Shown piece after piece: positions 1-12,751 of a stretch of 64,000 nt of DNA. This stretch comes from Symsagittifera roscoffensis (Eukaryota > Xenacoelomorpha > Acoela > Convolutidae). Position numbers and translations under genes: made by a program. The first letter of the stretch is position 1. Each line of letters begins with the position of its first letter. The notes beneath the pieces are model-generated. The model was not told the DNA's origin, ran no database searches, and was given only the letters and a program-made list of their open reading frames with translations. The stretch covers positions 1-64,000 of the forward strand of contig NW_026970668.1 in assembly GCF_963678635.1 (NCBI RefSeq), read 5' to 3'.

Positions 1-838
1 TTTCTGAGTTGTTAACTCTTGTAGTTGGATATTCTTACTTTCTGCCCTTCGCCTAAAGCAGGAAATACTGTTAGATGGAATGTTTGTAATCGCGGGGTAG
101 TTTTTTCTCCAGACAGATTCGACTTTTTCACTAGCCATTTTTGACAATTTTTTTAATATCATCCAAAAATTTTTGTTGTCTTGAGCCCAAATTTAAAAAG
201 ATAGTTTGCCTGTAATCATCTTTCGTATAGTTATGAGGGCTTGAAGATTGTCAATATGGCCAAATTGAGGCAATTGAAAACTTCACCCATTCTTTAAAGT
301 GAGAATTTTTTCATCGACCTTAAAAGACAGTCGGGACATTCTGGACGAGCATTAATTTTTTTTTACAAAACTGACAAAGAGACGAGAATTTTGCAGACTC
401 ATCGCGGAGAGCGCGGCCAAAAAATGTTTTTTAACTACAAAGCTCTTGCGTGAAAAAAAGAACAAGATTTAAAAAAAAATGGGATCAAGTTAACGTCCTC
501 CCCCCAAATAGACCAAGTTAAGATCCTCCACCCCAGCGTTAAATTTAAACTAAATTTGCTTCGCGCTGCATGTAAAATGCTCTATTCTGATTGGATGAAA
601 ATTTGAACTCAGAACCAAAAAAACATCCTCCCCCTAAACGGCTTTGGAGGTGCGGGGAGGAGGAGGGAAAACTTAAATTGGTCCAAAAAAAAAAGATTTG
701 AATGAAAATTTCGTCAAACGAGACAAGTTTTTGTCAAATGCTTGATCTGTGAGAAAATCATCAAAATTTCTATTAGAAAAACTGCTCGTAACGCCGTGTA
801 AAAAATGAGTGATTTATATGTTTTTTTTATCGTTGCAG
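1..838. other. Intergenic, nothing recognised
   Basis: AT-rich sequence with short homopurine and homopyrimidine stretches. I see no long reading frame, RNA gene or repeat. A pyrimidine-rich tract and AG at the right edge could be a splice acceptor for the next entry. Confidence 0.5.
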
Positions 839-1095
839 GGAAATGGGAGTGCCTCAGAAATACTTGAACGAAGTGATGAGAAAGATGAACAACCCATTGC
901 CAGTTGGAGTCCGATAAAAAACCAACTGTCGCTCAAACTCCAATCAGCACTGCTTTCGAAAATACCTTTCAAGCTCAACCTGTCTGTTATGACGTAGCAG
1001 AATTTTCTAGAAAAGTGACACCAAAATTAGAACTGAGTTACTTCGGTTGTATTCCATATGCCACGTTTCCCGCGCATGCTTTCAATGCCAACTAG
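839..1095 (+). other. Possible terminal exon (weak)
   Basis: An 8-T tract followed by TCGTTGCAG ends at 838 and has the form of a 3' splice acceptor. The sequence after it is richer in G and C than its surroundings and is open for about 53 codons in the frame starting at 839, ending at a stop near 997. A second frame opens at 904 and runs to 1,095. Neither product is recognised, and no upstream exon or clear polyadenylation signal is visible. It could be a last exon, a decayed coding fragment, or chance. Confidence 0.15.
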
Positions 1096-3904
1096 TTTGT
1101 CTCTGAGTATTATCGATGAGCTTAATTAAATTTATATTGCTAGTAACTCGATTTATAACTTACTTGATTCACCCCATCGGATGTACGATAGAAACGAAGA
1201 TCAGTTCCAAAGCTAAACAAGACAATCACTCATGACGTGGCAAAGAACTATGGTGGAGGGCCAATATTTTTTGCGCGATTTTAGGAACTTCAAAACATTC
1301 ACGTAGGAGGTAATAGGGGTACGTAGGGGAGGAAAAAGTAGGGGAGGAAAGCGTAAATGAATTGAATTTAGCTGATAAAACACTTTGAGATAGAACCTTT
1401 TGAAACTATGCTCTCCAAGCTCTTCGTAAATAGCAGATGCTCGGCGTTTATGTGTTTGGATCCTTAAGCAAATCCAGTTTTCGGTAAACCTATTTCTTAG
1501 CCTGAAATAAAATTCGCGACGCGACGCTAGAGGAGTTGCCTTGATGATAGATGAAACTGTGATTTCGAAAGAGGACTCAATCATATGTTGTTTTTAGTGT
1601 TTGACTTTGTTTGTGACTTGGGTACAGTCAGCATGAATGACTGTCAGAAATTCAACTCTGTCAGAGTTTTTACGTGAAATTTATAGAACCGCTTAACTGT
1701 TTTAGTAGGTAGTTTTTTTAGCAAGTACACTTAAGCTAAGCCAAGTTATCAAATGTGACGCGTGCGTTCGTTTTGTTCATTTTGGTGTTAAGTCTAAAAA
1801 CAGGAGTTAAAAAGAAGATTCCATACAGCAACTTATGATATAGAAGTTAAATTGGTAGGAATTTACCTCTGGAAAATCCGCTTTCTACTATGTGTGCCTG
1901 CTATATCACCGGATCTTTTGTTAAGTTACGCAATTTTTCCATTTTTCCATCTGTGGAATTGTTTTTTGTGAAAATTCTTACAGTCTAATTTTTCAAAAAG
2001 ATTATTTTCTGGGCAATAGCATACTAACAGGTTTCAAAGTTGAAATTACTTTTTTGTACGATTTTTCCTCCTTCTTGGTTTTTTGTGCTCAAAGCAGGCA
2101 AGATAATCTGTGTGAGTTTAATTTAGATAAATTAAGTTACACTGTTTGGGCATAATTTAAGTTGAAAAATGTCACGAGGTTTCAGTTTTGCTGGCAACTA
2201 AAATGCCCAAAATTTTGAGTTTAGCTAATCATAAAGATAAACTTCTCTTCAAAAATTTTTAACTGAACCGTTTCTGCCATACTGGCAGCTTCTGTAGATT
2301 CAAGACAAGATGTATGAGCTCCCAAGTTACAGTTTCGACTTTTTTTGCATCTGGAGCGTTATGAGGATTTGTTACTGAACTACTAAAAAGTTTTATATTT
2401 CAAGGGACCCTTCTACCCATTATCATTCATCATTACGCTTTACTTTTGTAGAGTTTCATTAGAAAAATCAAACAGGTTTTTTTTCAGCTCTAGCTGGGCC
2501 ACTAGCTGTGAACTAATGATTTTCCTAGGTTTTAACTTGTGCGGTGCTAAATTAGATTGTAATAAATTGTAGGAGTCCATGAGAAAGTCCTGGTATGTAT
2601 TTTTAGATACGTCTATCATTACTACAACAGCTGGTTCTTTACCTAATAATACGCGTCTGATACGCATAGCGTGTCGTTTGGCAAAGCAACCGGACCCATT
2701 CAAAAGCTGAACTTTTTATCAAGCTGAATCGCTTCCATACTTACTTGGAAAACTAAAAATTTTCAATAGAAGCTGCTTTTGTGTTGGCTCCAAAAACTTC
2801 TGAAAAAAATCAAAAACTTAGTTGAATTATTTTTTACAACATTCAAAGTCGCAGTTTTCTGTGCTACAAGAGTTTTTTTGCATTTTTTTAGTCAACCCAA
2901 TTTTTGAAAATAAAGCTGTGTTTAGTTTATGTAGATTTTTATTTTATTTGTCAGCGCCTAACTGGCCATAAATGGATTAGCGCTTATTTATGTTTGCACC
3001 ATTTTAAATTGAAATGAGACATAGTAATAATCTAATAAGAATTGTTTTTGAGCGGACTTGCGCGGCTTTGAAAAATTTGGAGCGTCGAGCAAGCCGTTTT
3101 CTTTGATGATACGCAGATAAAATTAAAATTTTCAGTCAACGAATTTTTTGGTATTTTTGTTTTCCACAAAAAAGAGATGCGGATCAATTGTTTTAGTTGT
3201 CTCATTTTCTCAGCGCGTAGTTTTCCGAAACATTTTCAAAAGTATGGCGTTGAAAGTTTCGTAATTTTTATTGAGGAAAAAAATTGAATCAATAGGACTT
3301 GTGGGTTTTTTGCGCCATTTTGAAGACATCGATGAAATTAGAGGATATTAAACGGAACACATTGATGAGTTTAGAGGGCATTAAACAAGCAGCCTTGTAA
3401 CTGATAGTTCAAATCAGGTTATAGTCTTTGAAAGAAGATATTTAGATTTAATTATTGGAACAATTATAGCCTAAACTAAAACCTAAATTACAGCCTAAAA
3501 TTTACAATAAACTGAGATAGGGACCAGTTTGAGTTTATGTAAGTGCTATCAATTTGTTTCTTTCTGTCTGGAGACCTGCTGTCGTGACCTTGCGATCTCT
3601 AACGTCCGGCATGATCTGAAATGGAACGGTGCAGTAAGATTTCGATTTGATGCTTAACAGTTGCTTACAATTCAAGTTAAACAACTATTATTTTTCTATA
3701 CGATACATTTCTATACTTCAACAAAACATTCTCATAATTTCATTACGAAGCCAAACTGTGCATTTTGTGAATTGTAAGCGATTTCCGCAACAGGCAAAAT
3801 CTAGATTTGTCGCGGAACCAGCAATATTGCTTTTTTTATCTTCTCTGCTTTTGGATTCCACGGACAAACATTTAAAACACTATTGCTCAAAATCGCTCTA
3901 AAAA
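1096..3904. other. Intergenic, nothing recognised
   Basis: AT-rich DNA with many T and A runs. Short open frames on both strands have no recognisable domain and low-complexity composition. I see no repeat structure in this stretch. Confidence 0.45.
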
Positions 3905-4265
3905 CAGGCAAATTTGCGGAATCCGCAACAAAATGTGTGGAATACGGAACCAGTTTGTGGAATCCGTGAGCAAATAAAAATATAAATGTTTGGTAAACTT
4001 GAGCTTTCGCGGAATCCGCAACTGTAAGTGGGATCCGCAAATTGTAAGCGGAATCCGCAAAGTGTAAACAGATTCCGCAAACTGTAAGCGGAATCCGCAA
4101 ATTTTAAGCGGAAACCGCATAAATTTGCAGAATCCACGTGCATTTGCGGAATCCTCTGACATTTGCGGAATCCGGAACAACTACCAATATTCGCTCATTG
4201 CGGAATCCGCAAAAAAATCAATGTGCCGGCAAAATTTACGTTAGAGGTAATTGTACGCGGAATCC
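3905..4265. repeat. Minisatellite, ~20-bp near-palindromic unit
   Basis: More than twelve degenerate copies of TTGCGGAATCCGCAA, usually separated by a few bases such as CTGTAAG, recur about every 20 bp. The core GCGGAATCCGC is an inverted repeat around one central base. Copies at both edges are more divergent and irregularly spaced, as expected of an ageing tandem array. The array produces misleading Arg/Ser-rich minus-strand open frames, which are not genes. Confidence 0.8.
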
Positions 4266-6779
4266 ACTGAAAATTTCAAATTGTGTTTTAAATGTTCAAA
4301 CTGTATTTTAAGTTTATTGATCACAATTATCGGATCCAACGAGCAACATTTGAAATTTCAAACGCGTTGTTTCTCGAATTGGGTTATGATTAGACAAAAA
4401 GTGAAGAAAACAAAGGATGCTTAGAAATTCACCAGAATTCTCAGCCAAAATTTTATCCCAAGAATTGATCAATTTAACTTTTTTTATTTAATCAAGAAAT
4501 ACGGTGAAACTAACAATTTAATTAAAGAGAACTTTATATAAAAAAGCCCAACAAAATTCTATAGGATAAGATTTCCACAAATTTGCATAAAGCGTTTGAA
4601 GTTTGTTATATCGACCAAAAGTGTATTCTCTTATGAGGAGTTTTGGAAGCTTTACACTTGTAGAATTTTGTAGTGCTGTGTAAGTGGTTTCTAGTGCTGT
4701 AATTTTTTTGTCAATCAATACTGTAGTTTCAGCCTTATTCTTGATTATTTAGAAAAATTACCGAAAAGACCCATTTTTGTAATAAAAATTCGATTGAGAA
4801 TTTTGGGTACAAAATTGCAACAAATTAATTCTGGTTGTGGGACCCAATTTGAGAAAAACGAATTTCAACTGTCAAATTTTAATTCATTTTGTCCGGATAA
4901 TTTAAATCAGCACTAACTTTAGTTACTTTTTATTGATTTTTTTTGCTCAATTCCTGGTCTACCAAAATGAGACAAATATATAGCGTTAAAAAAGTTTTTT
5001 AAATGATTAAAATCAGATAATTTCTGCAATAACATTTTTTGCGTACGCTTAAAAACGGTTTAAAATTATCGATAGCTCCAGCGAGCAATTTTTTGTGCGG
5101 ATGTTTGAGTAGTACTGTGGCGTGTCGCGGATCTTAAGCAGGTCCTTGCTAAAAGTGCGGGTGGAGAATTTCCGTACGTAAAGCAGAATCCTAGAAAGTG
5201 GGTCTTTAATTTTTTTTATCCTAGGACTTTGTAAGCGAAAGGAATTTCCTACCCACCTAGGAGAAGACATCCTCATTAAGATTTTGCTAAACTTAGCTTA
5301 ACATCAAGGGACCAAGCTACACGGGACCGAGCTACAAGTGGTACAAAACATACATTTTTTTACAATTTCAGTTTTCCAATTAATTGTCTTGGTAAGTAAC
5401 CACTGATGGCTTAGTTTTTTTTACCACCGATAGCTTATTGAGTCTACATTGTATCCAATTGTTTAATTTTATTCTCACTGGCTTGAAAACTAGCTGGTTG
5501 AAAAAAGGTTGGGGAAAAATTAAATATATTGCGAAAAAGCCCAAAAGCCCTTTTGAATGTGAAATACTTCAAAAGCCCTTTTGAATGTGAAATACCTCAC
5601 GAAAAATATACGTCAACAAAACAAACTTTTCCCGACAATTCAAATTGATGAAACTGTTGTCTAGTTGCGTATTCTCAGTTCTTCTTTAGTTCTGATAACG
5701 ATAACCTCGGCGTTTTAATAAAGTTAGGACCTAATGGTGGCCTGATTAACATTGCTATCTCTTCCTTAGACAAACGCTTGAAAAATTTTAGGATTTCACG
5801 ATTGCACGCTAGTTTGCACATTGCGGCCGGATATATCGATGAGGTTTATCAAGAGGGTTCCTCATACTGTTTAATGTTGCCCTAGAACAATGACACCGGC
5901 GTATTGGGACATTTGAGTGTAAAAGCTTTCTTTCGTTTTTTTAAGCTGAAAAAGCTGAAAGTCCATCATTCACTGGGTTGTTAATACAGAAATCAGTTGT
6001 GCTACAAATAAAGGATGTTGTTACGAGAGTAAAGCGACCGGCTCGTTTTTTTTGGCCTCCAAAGATTTTTAAAACACAGCAAAGCTCGAGTTACAAGCTT
6101 ATATTTTTTTAACAAAACATTTACACGGTTTCCATTGGTAAAACGGTGATTACCTAAATAAACTTGGATCAAATACTTCAAAGTTTTGAGTTGAGGAATC
6201 ATAGCGCCGTTTTTGACCAAATAAAATTTTCGACCAAATTTTTGACCAAATACTTGGACCAAAAATCTGAAAAATCTAGATGATTTGGGTTGTACTCGGG
6301 TGAAAAAGTTATATCTCAAAAACAATCGAAATTGAAAAAGACATTTACTTTATCACAACCCCCGCAATTATTGCACACTGAATAGAAGCAACGTTTTTTT
6401 TGGTTGAAAAAAGAACAACAGCATAGAAATGGGCAAAAGTGGAGACATAACTACCACCAAATTCATTACTTTGTGCCTGGATGACTCCAGAGAGTGATAT
6501 TAAAGTTTAAAAAATTTTCGAAGAAGAATTGGATCACTATAAACTTGTTTCTTTTTGTTGATCAATTTGTATACTTTCAGAGACTTAAGTATACAAGAAA
6601 TAAAGCTTATTATCTCAAATACGCATGTACCCAAACAAAAACATAACATGAGTTTTTTTTTTACCTCCAAACTTTTCCCGACAATTCAAACTCATGAAAC
6701 TGTTTTCTAGCAGAATCCTAGAAAACAAAAATCTCACAAAAAAAACTATGTACTAAGAAAAACTGAAAAAATCTCCACG
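4266..6779. other. Intergenic with one short direct repeat
   Basis: No gene recognised. A perfect-to-near-perfect ~27-bp tandem duplication, core AAAAGCCCTTTTGAATGTG, lies at about 5,542-5,596. The rest is AT-rich unique sequence with short chance open frames. Confidence 0.5.
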
Positions 6780-9700
6780 CTGTGCTAAAAATGCATGAAA
6801 AAAACAAAACTGGTTTCACACATTGAAAAGTTTTGTATTATTTATAATTCTTGTATAATTTAGTTTTTCCTTAAAATCAAGCTCTACTTAGACTTTAAAT
6901 CCAGTCTAACAAAGTCTGTAGAATAAACAATAAGTGGTTTTCGTTAGCATGTACCCAAACGGAAACAAAAACCTCAGATGAACCCAAGCAGCTGTGAGTT
7001 GCTTGATGAATTTGAGACTATTCTGAAAGAAAATACTGTGAAAAAAAATCTGGACTATGAAAAAACTGAAAAAATCCCTCATGCTGTGCTGAAAATGCTT
7101 GAAAAAAAAAATAAAACTGGTTTTTCACATTGAGAAGTTTTGTATTATTTATAATTCTTGTATAATTTAGTTTTTCCTTAAAATCAAGCTTTACTTAGAC
7201 TTTAAATCCAGTCTAACAAAGTCTGTAGAATAAACAATAACAGCAGCACTAGATAAACCCGATGCAACAATAAGAACAAAGGTTGTTCATAGATGGCAAG
7301 ATAAAGAGTAAAAAAAGCATTGACAATGTTTTTTTTAACAAAGTTACTTCGCAAGATCTGAAGTAATTTTTTTCGCGTTTTAAAGTGGTTTTCGTTACCT
7401 CATACAACAAACTATTCGAGATATTGTTCAAATATTTTACTACCTAAACCAACAATTTTTCATTTACCCTTGTATAAACGTGAAACTACTCACTAGGCAT
7501 ACCATTGAAATCTCACCAGCTAAGCCAAATAACTAAAAAACATTCAAACCTGGAGATCATAACACTTATTTGCGACCGTTTTCTCAATGTAGTAAATGCA
7601 AACATAACACACCGATCTACATAGCAAAACTAGAACGATTGAAGGCAGAAAACTAATACTCAACCACTCCAAAAACTAATGTTGGCAAAAATTTTGCGAA
7701 ACGTGAAATAATTTTGAGTAAGGAAGGGCTCTATCTAAGTCCACATTTACTGTAATTTTGCTACCAATACCTCACAACTTAATTCTTACTGCTGAAAACT
7801 CATTCTAATCCCAAAACACTTATATCCGAAAACACCCTATACAGCAAGGCATGCTGCACATGTTTATCATAAAACAGTATTAAACAAACAAAAGCTCAAT
7901 TATCCTACCTCAACTGGCTCAGGCTCAACCTGCAAAATATATTCAGATTACTGCAACGAAAGAAAAACATCTATCGTGAGCCCCAATGAGAACGGTTTAT
8001 ACATTGAACAGACGATGAAGGATCACCGGTCGTATGCAATCAATAAGAACAGAGGTTGTATGTAGATAGCTAGACAAATAGTAAAAAAAAAACATAGAAG
8101 TTTTGAAAAAATTTTACTTTGCAATATCTGAAGTGTTTTCATTGCGTTACAAAGTAATTTCGAATATTCCATACAATAAATTGTTTGAGATATCGTTCAA
8201 AAATCTTGAAGTTTGGACCAACAAATTTTTACCTACTCTTATATAAAAGAAAAACTACTCACATGACGTAAAATCGAAGCCTCACCGGCTAAGACAATTA
8301 ACTAAAAAACACTCAAATCGCAAGATCATAAGAATTGTTTGCAAACGTTTTCTCAATTAATTAAGTGGAAACATAACGGTTAAAATTGCAAATAGCAAAC
8401 GGTTTAAGACAGCATACAAAAACTTAACCGCTCCAATAACTAATGTTGGCAAAAACTTCGCGGACTGTGAATTAACTTCGAGTAAGGAATGACTCCATCT
8501 AAGCCTACAAATACTTTATTTTTTTACCAATACTTCAAAATTTTATCCTTAGAGCTGAAAAAACCTTTTAGTCCCGAAAAATTTATAGCCTAAGGAGCAA
8601 CCGCATGCTGCACATTTTCATGATAGTAACAATATTAAGCAAGCAAAAGCTCAATTAACCTAGCTCAGCTGGCTCAGGCTCAACATCTACGAGTTATTCA
8701 GACTATTGCAACGAAGTAGGCATCTATCGTGAGCCCATTGAGAACGGTTTTTGTACATTTAACAGAAGATGAAGAATCACTGGGGGCACGCAATCAAATG
8801 CAGTATTAGAAGAAAAAAAAACAATAAACAGACCGAAAATCCATCACGACAGACATGAAGTCCTTCAAATGAGTTGACAGATGAATATGAGACAATTGTG
8901 AAAGAAGTTACAAAAAAAATTGGAGAAATCCCTGAAAACTCTGCTAGAATTGCATGACAAAACCAAAAAGGGCTTTACACATTAAGAAATTTTGTATTGC
9001 TTATAATTTAAAACTAATTTAGTAATTTTTTTTTCAATCATGCTTTTTTAGATTTTAAATCAAGCCTAACACAGTCTGTAGAATGAACAACAACAGCAGC
9101 ACTAGTTGAAGCTGATGCAACAATAGTAATAAAGGTTGTTGGTAGATAGCAAGACAAATAGTAAAAAAACATATAAATTTTTGTAAAAATGTTACTTTGC
9201 AAGATCTGAAGTGTTTTTTAATGCGCTACAAAGTAATTTCGAATATTCCATACAACAAACTGTTTGGGATGTCGTTCAAAAATCTTACAGTCTGTACCAA
9301 CAAACTTTACCTGCACTATGTTAAAGAAAAACTACTCGCATGACGTAAAATTGAAGCCTCACCGGCTAAGACAATTAACTAAAAAAATATTCAAATCGCA
9401 AGATCCTAACAGTTGTTTGCGAACGTTTTCTCATTTAATTAAATAGAAACATAATGTTAAAAGAGCAAAATCAAACGGTTTAAGACTGCATACAAATACT
9501 TAACCGCTCTGATGACTAATGTTGGCAAAAACTTCGCGGACTGCATCTAATCCTATAAACATTTTACTTTTGTTACTAATACCTCACATTGTAATTCTTA
9601 CTGCTGAAAATACATTCTAATCCAGAAATTTTATTAGCCTAAGGAGCAACCGCATACTGCACATTTTCATCATAGTAACAGTATTAAACAAGAAAAGTTC

Positions 9701-9880
9701 AATTACTCTAGCTCAACTGGCTCAGGCTCAACCTCTACAAATTATTCAGACTACTGCAACGAAGTAAGCATCTATCGTGAGCCCTAATGAGAACGGTTTA
9801 CACTTTTACAGACGATGAAGAGTCACCGTTTGCCCGCAATGAAAACCATATATTAAAAGAAAAAACAATAGACAGACCAA
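6780..9880. repeat. Degenerate tandem array of ~0.8-kb units
   Basis: Three related units lie at about 7,245-8,045, 8,045-8,830 and 9,105-9,870. Each holds in the same order GATGCAACAATA or AATAAGAACA, then AAGATCTGAAGT, CACCGGCTAAG, a CTCAACTGGCTCAGGCTC box, ATCTATCGTGAGCCC and GATGAAGAATCACC. A separate ~165-bp module ending AGTCTGTAGAATAAAC occurs three times, at about 6,780-6,940, 7,082-7,235 and 8,938-9,095. Divergence between units is substantial, so the array is old. I see no coding potential; its nature (satellite, or copies of an unknown element) is unclear. Confidence 0.65.
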
Positions 9881-11603
9881 AAATTCTACAGACAGTTATA
9901 AGAGTTGGAAGGGAAAATGTTCATTAGAGCAAAAACCCGAGTTCAAAATTAAAAATAATTTAGAAAGAAGGTTCATAAATCATGACATTGAGGTGATATA
10001 CGTGGACCAAAATCAAAATGACTTAAGGCCGCACTAATTTTGTTTGACGTTTAGCAACGAATGAAGAAGCTTCATATTCGACGTTGGTTATCATTCTAAC
10101 TGCTCTGAAAGTTGTAATAATTTTCATTGCTCTAAGGTGAAAAAAATGGTAAAAAATCAAGGAGCCAAACATGCGGTTCAGTCAGCGTGTTTATGGTGCA
10201 AGAAAAACGAGAAACTGGTTTCATGAACTCACTCAGCATCCCCGCTAGGCAGGAAAAAAAGAAGTGCTGAGCAAGAAAGGAAAACTTTAGACAACGCTCA
10301 AAAAACTCAGTTCAACGGCATGAAAAAGAATCAGAAGTGGGCTCCGACTTGCAAAATAAAACAATAGAAAATTACCAAGATTGAAAAACAAAAGTTGAAA
10401 TTTAATTACAATGACAAAGGTCCCGCGTTATTTGTTAGTGTGAGCAACTTTTGTTAAAAGACCAATTTGTCTCGGCGAAAACTTAAGCATTTTGCCCACA
10501 TTAAACTGAAAATGAGCACACTTACAAACTATCATCCAAACAACGCCGTGTCTCAAGATCGTAGCATACAATATCGATAATATCTGGTCGCTAAACCTGT
10601 CCTAAGTTGATAAACTTGCCAAGTAAAATCTTAATAATATATATATCTGCTTGTTGCAGTTGACTAAATGACCGACCTGCGACCTCAAATTGCAACACCT
10701 GAAATCAGAGTATGCTACTACAACTGCACAAGCGTTTGACATAATTAACAAAAAAAGTTAACAACCAAACAAAAATATTACTGAACAAGGGTGCAGAGTT
10801 TATAGGATTCGTTAAAACAACTTGAAAAAAGACTTAGACTTATATAACACAGAGAGCCAAAATATCTCCGATTCCTGAGAAAAATTTTTGTTCCTTATTT
10901 ATAAGTATTTACAGGATAAATGAACATGCTAACACTTTGAAAAACTGCTTGCAAGAATTTGCTAATGCAAATACTTTGACAACAAACTGTGTCACAAATC
11001 TTGCACCAACTAAAATAACTAAAAAGACGTTACCAGACTGGTTTAATTAGGAGCAGAACAATGTTTGAAAAAAGTTCAACGCTCAAATTTGTAGTCTGGT
11101 GATTATGTTAAGCAATCCAAATGAGACAACTCAAATCGGAAAGGGTACAAACAATTGTTTACCTATGAAATGTTCAAATTTTTGACATACCAACAAGAAA
11201 TCCCCAACAAACAATTCAATTACTGACAGAGAACTAGCAGAAAACCGACTGAGGGAAAGTCTTACGAGTCTAAGATAATTCACGTTTTCTAGTTGACTTA
11301 ACCATGAACAAAATGGATTGGTCACACTTCCAGCATTACCAAAAGTGTAGTTACCCTGCCTTCACAATTATTCTAAATTCATCTTCATCAATGAATGATT
11401 TCAATCATAACTTTTTGGCCAGCTTCAAAAAATTTTTGAGTGAAGAATCAAAATTGCAAAAGCAGCTGCTACAGAAACTACCTTCCGTAAGGAGACAAAA
11501 TACGAAACAGAAAACAACATTGTGCACTGCAGCAATTAATCAGGTTATAGTAAGCATGAAAATTGAGAACGACAGTGGATGAGACAGTGGTAATGGAGAG
11601 AGA
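9881..11603. other. Intergenic, nothing recognised
   Basis: AT-rich DNA without recognisable genes. A 92-codon plus-strand frame at 11,304-11,582 lies just upstream of the capsid fossil and could be an unrecognisable upstream part of the same remnant, but its sequence gives no direct support. Confidence 0.4.
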
Positions 11604-12751
11604 GTGAGAGATTTTATAGAGCTCAAAGCTTTTGTTGCGGCCTCGTGCGAGATACAGCTATTTGGTAAGTTTGCTTGCAAATTTATGTCGTCCAACAAGC
11701 ACCGACTTAGCAGTGTGACAGTTAGATTGTCTCTTAGACTTTCTCGTAACGATTTTGTTTGCATATCTGAAGTTGCAGCTCAATTTTTTAAGGTTCAATT
11801 TGTCGAGGCTAGTCTCTATGTCAGAAAGATGACACTGACTGACTATGTTCTCTCATCAAAAGAAAAACTTTTTTGAAAAACCCAGCCATTTTCATTTAGG
11901 ATGTTATTTTTGCAAAAGAACTTGTTCAAAAAATGACAATAGCAATGAGCAAGAATGAAGCAAGTTTGGTACTGATGGAAGATTTTCTTTACATTAACAG
12001 AAATTTGGGTTAAATGAGATGATTGAGCGCAGAAACGGTCTACCCAATACCGATACTCCAATCTGAATAACAGAAATTAAAAAAAAATTATTACCAAATC
12101 TTCACGCTCTTGGTACTGTGTTGAACACTCGCCAATAAATAAGTCTCGCTAATTATGATAATCATCATTTTTTGCTGGGATCCTACGTCCACTCAGGAGG
12201 CTTCACTTGATTTCATTCACATGAAATTAAACAATTGTACTATTTCGGTCGAACTCAAGTTTGACGCAAGTCTGGCTAATGTTGTCGAACTATTTATTAT
12301 GCAAAAAAGTGCATCAGCAGTTTGTGTGCGTTCAGATAGAAACGTTACAAAAGCAACGTTGGCACCTAAAATGGTAATAGATAAAATAATTGAATGTAGA
12401 GAGAAGTCAAGGCACGACCAAATCTTTTGAAGTCAACTTTTTTCAACACTAGCCAGGAAATTAGTCTCGCTAATTATGATGATCATCGTTTTTTTCTTGG
12501 ATCCTACGTCCACTCAGGAGGCTTCACTCGATTTAATTCACATGAAAGTAAGCAATTGTACTATTTCGGTCGAACTCAAGTTTGACGCAATTCCGGCTAA
12601 TGTTGTCGAACTATTTATTATGCGAAAAAGTGCATCTGTAGTTTGTGTGCGTTCAGATAGAAACGTTACAAAAACAACCTTGGAACCTAAAATGGTAATA
12701 GATAAAATAATTGAATGTAGAGAGAAGTCAAGGCACGACCAAATGTTTTGA
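11604..12751 (+). pseudogene. Fossil Polinton major capsid protein fragment
   Basis: Plus-strand remnant of a Polinton major capsid protein (double jelly-roll, hexon-like). Its first part (11,604-11,876) resembles the central region of the capsid gene of the full Polinton at 45.2-46.5 kb, sharing LYVRKMTLTDYVLS-type sequence. Its later part shares DPTSTQEA and SDRNVTK with DLTSTQQA and SNRKVTK near that gene's 3' end. Only these capsid parts are recognised; no other Polinton gene or end is seen nearby. Protein divergence from the full element is large, so this is an older, independent insertion from another lineage. It is broken, with several breaks. Confidence 0.7.
12143..12751 (+). repeat. 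Tandem pair of ~321-bp units in capsid fossil
   Basis: The segment starting AGTCTCGCTAATTATGAT at 12,143 recurs at 12,464, giving two tandem units that each hold the 3' part of the capsid fossil. The copies differ at roughly one base in fifteen to twenty, so the duplication is old but younger than the insertion. Both copies still read as open 91-codon frames. Confidence 0.85.

Noticed and set aside
3801-4180. Three overlapping minus-strand frames with FADSAYSLR-type repeats
   Set aside because: They are translations of the 20-bp minisatellite in different frames.
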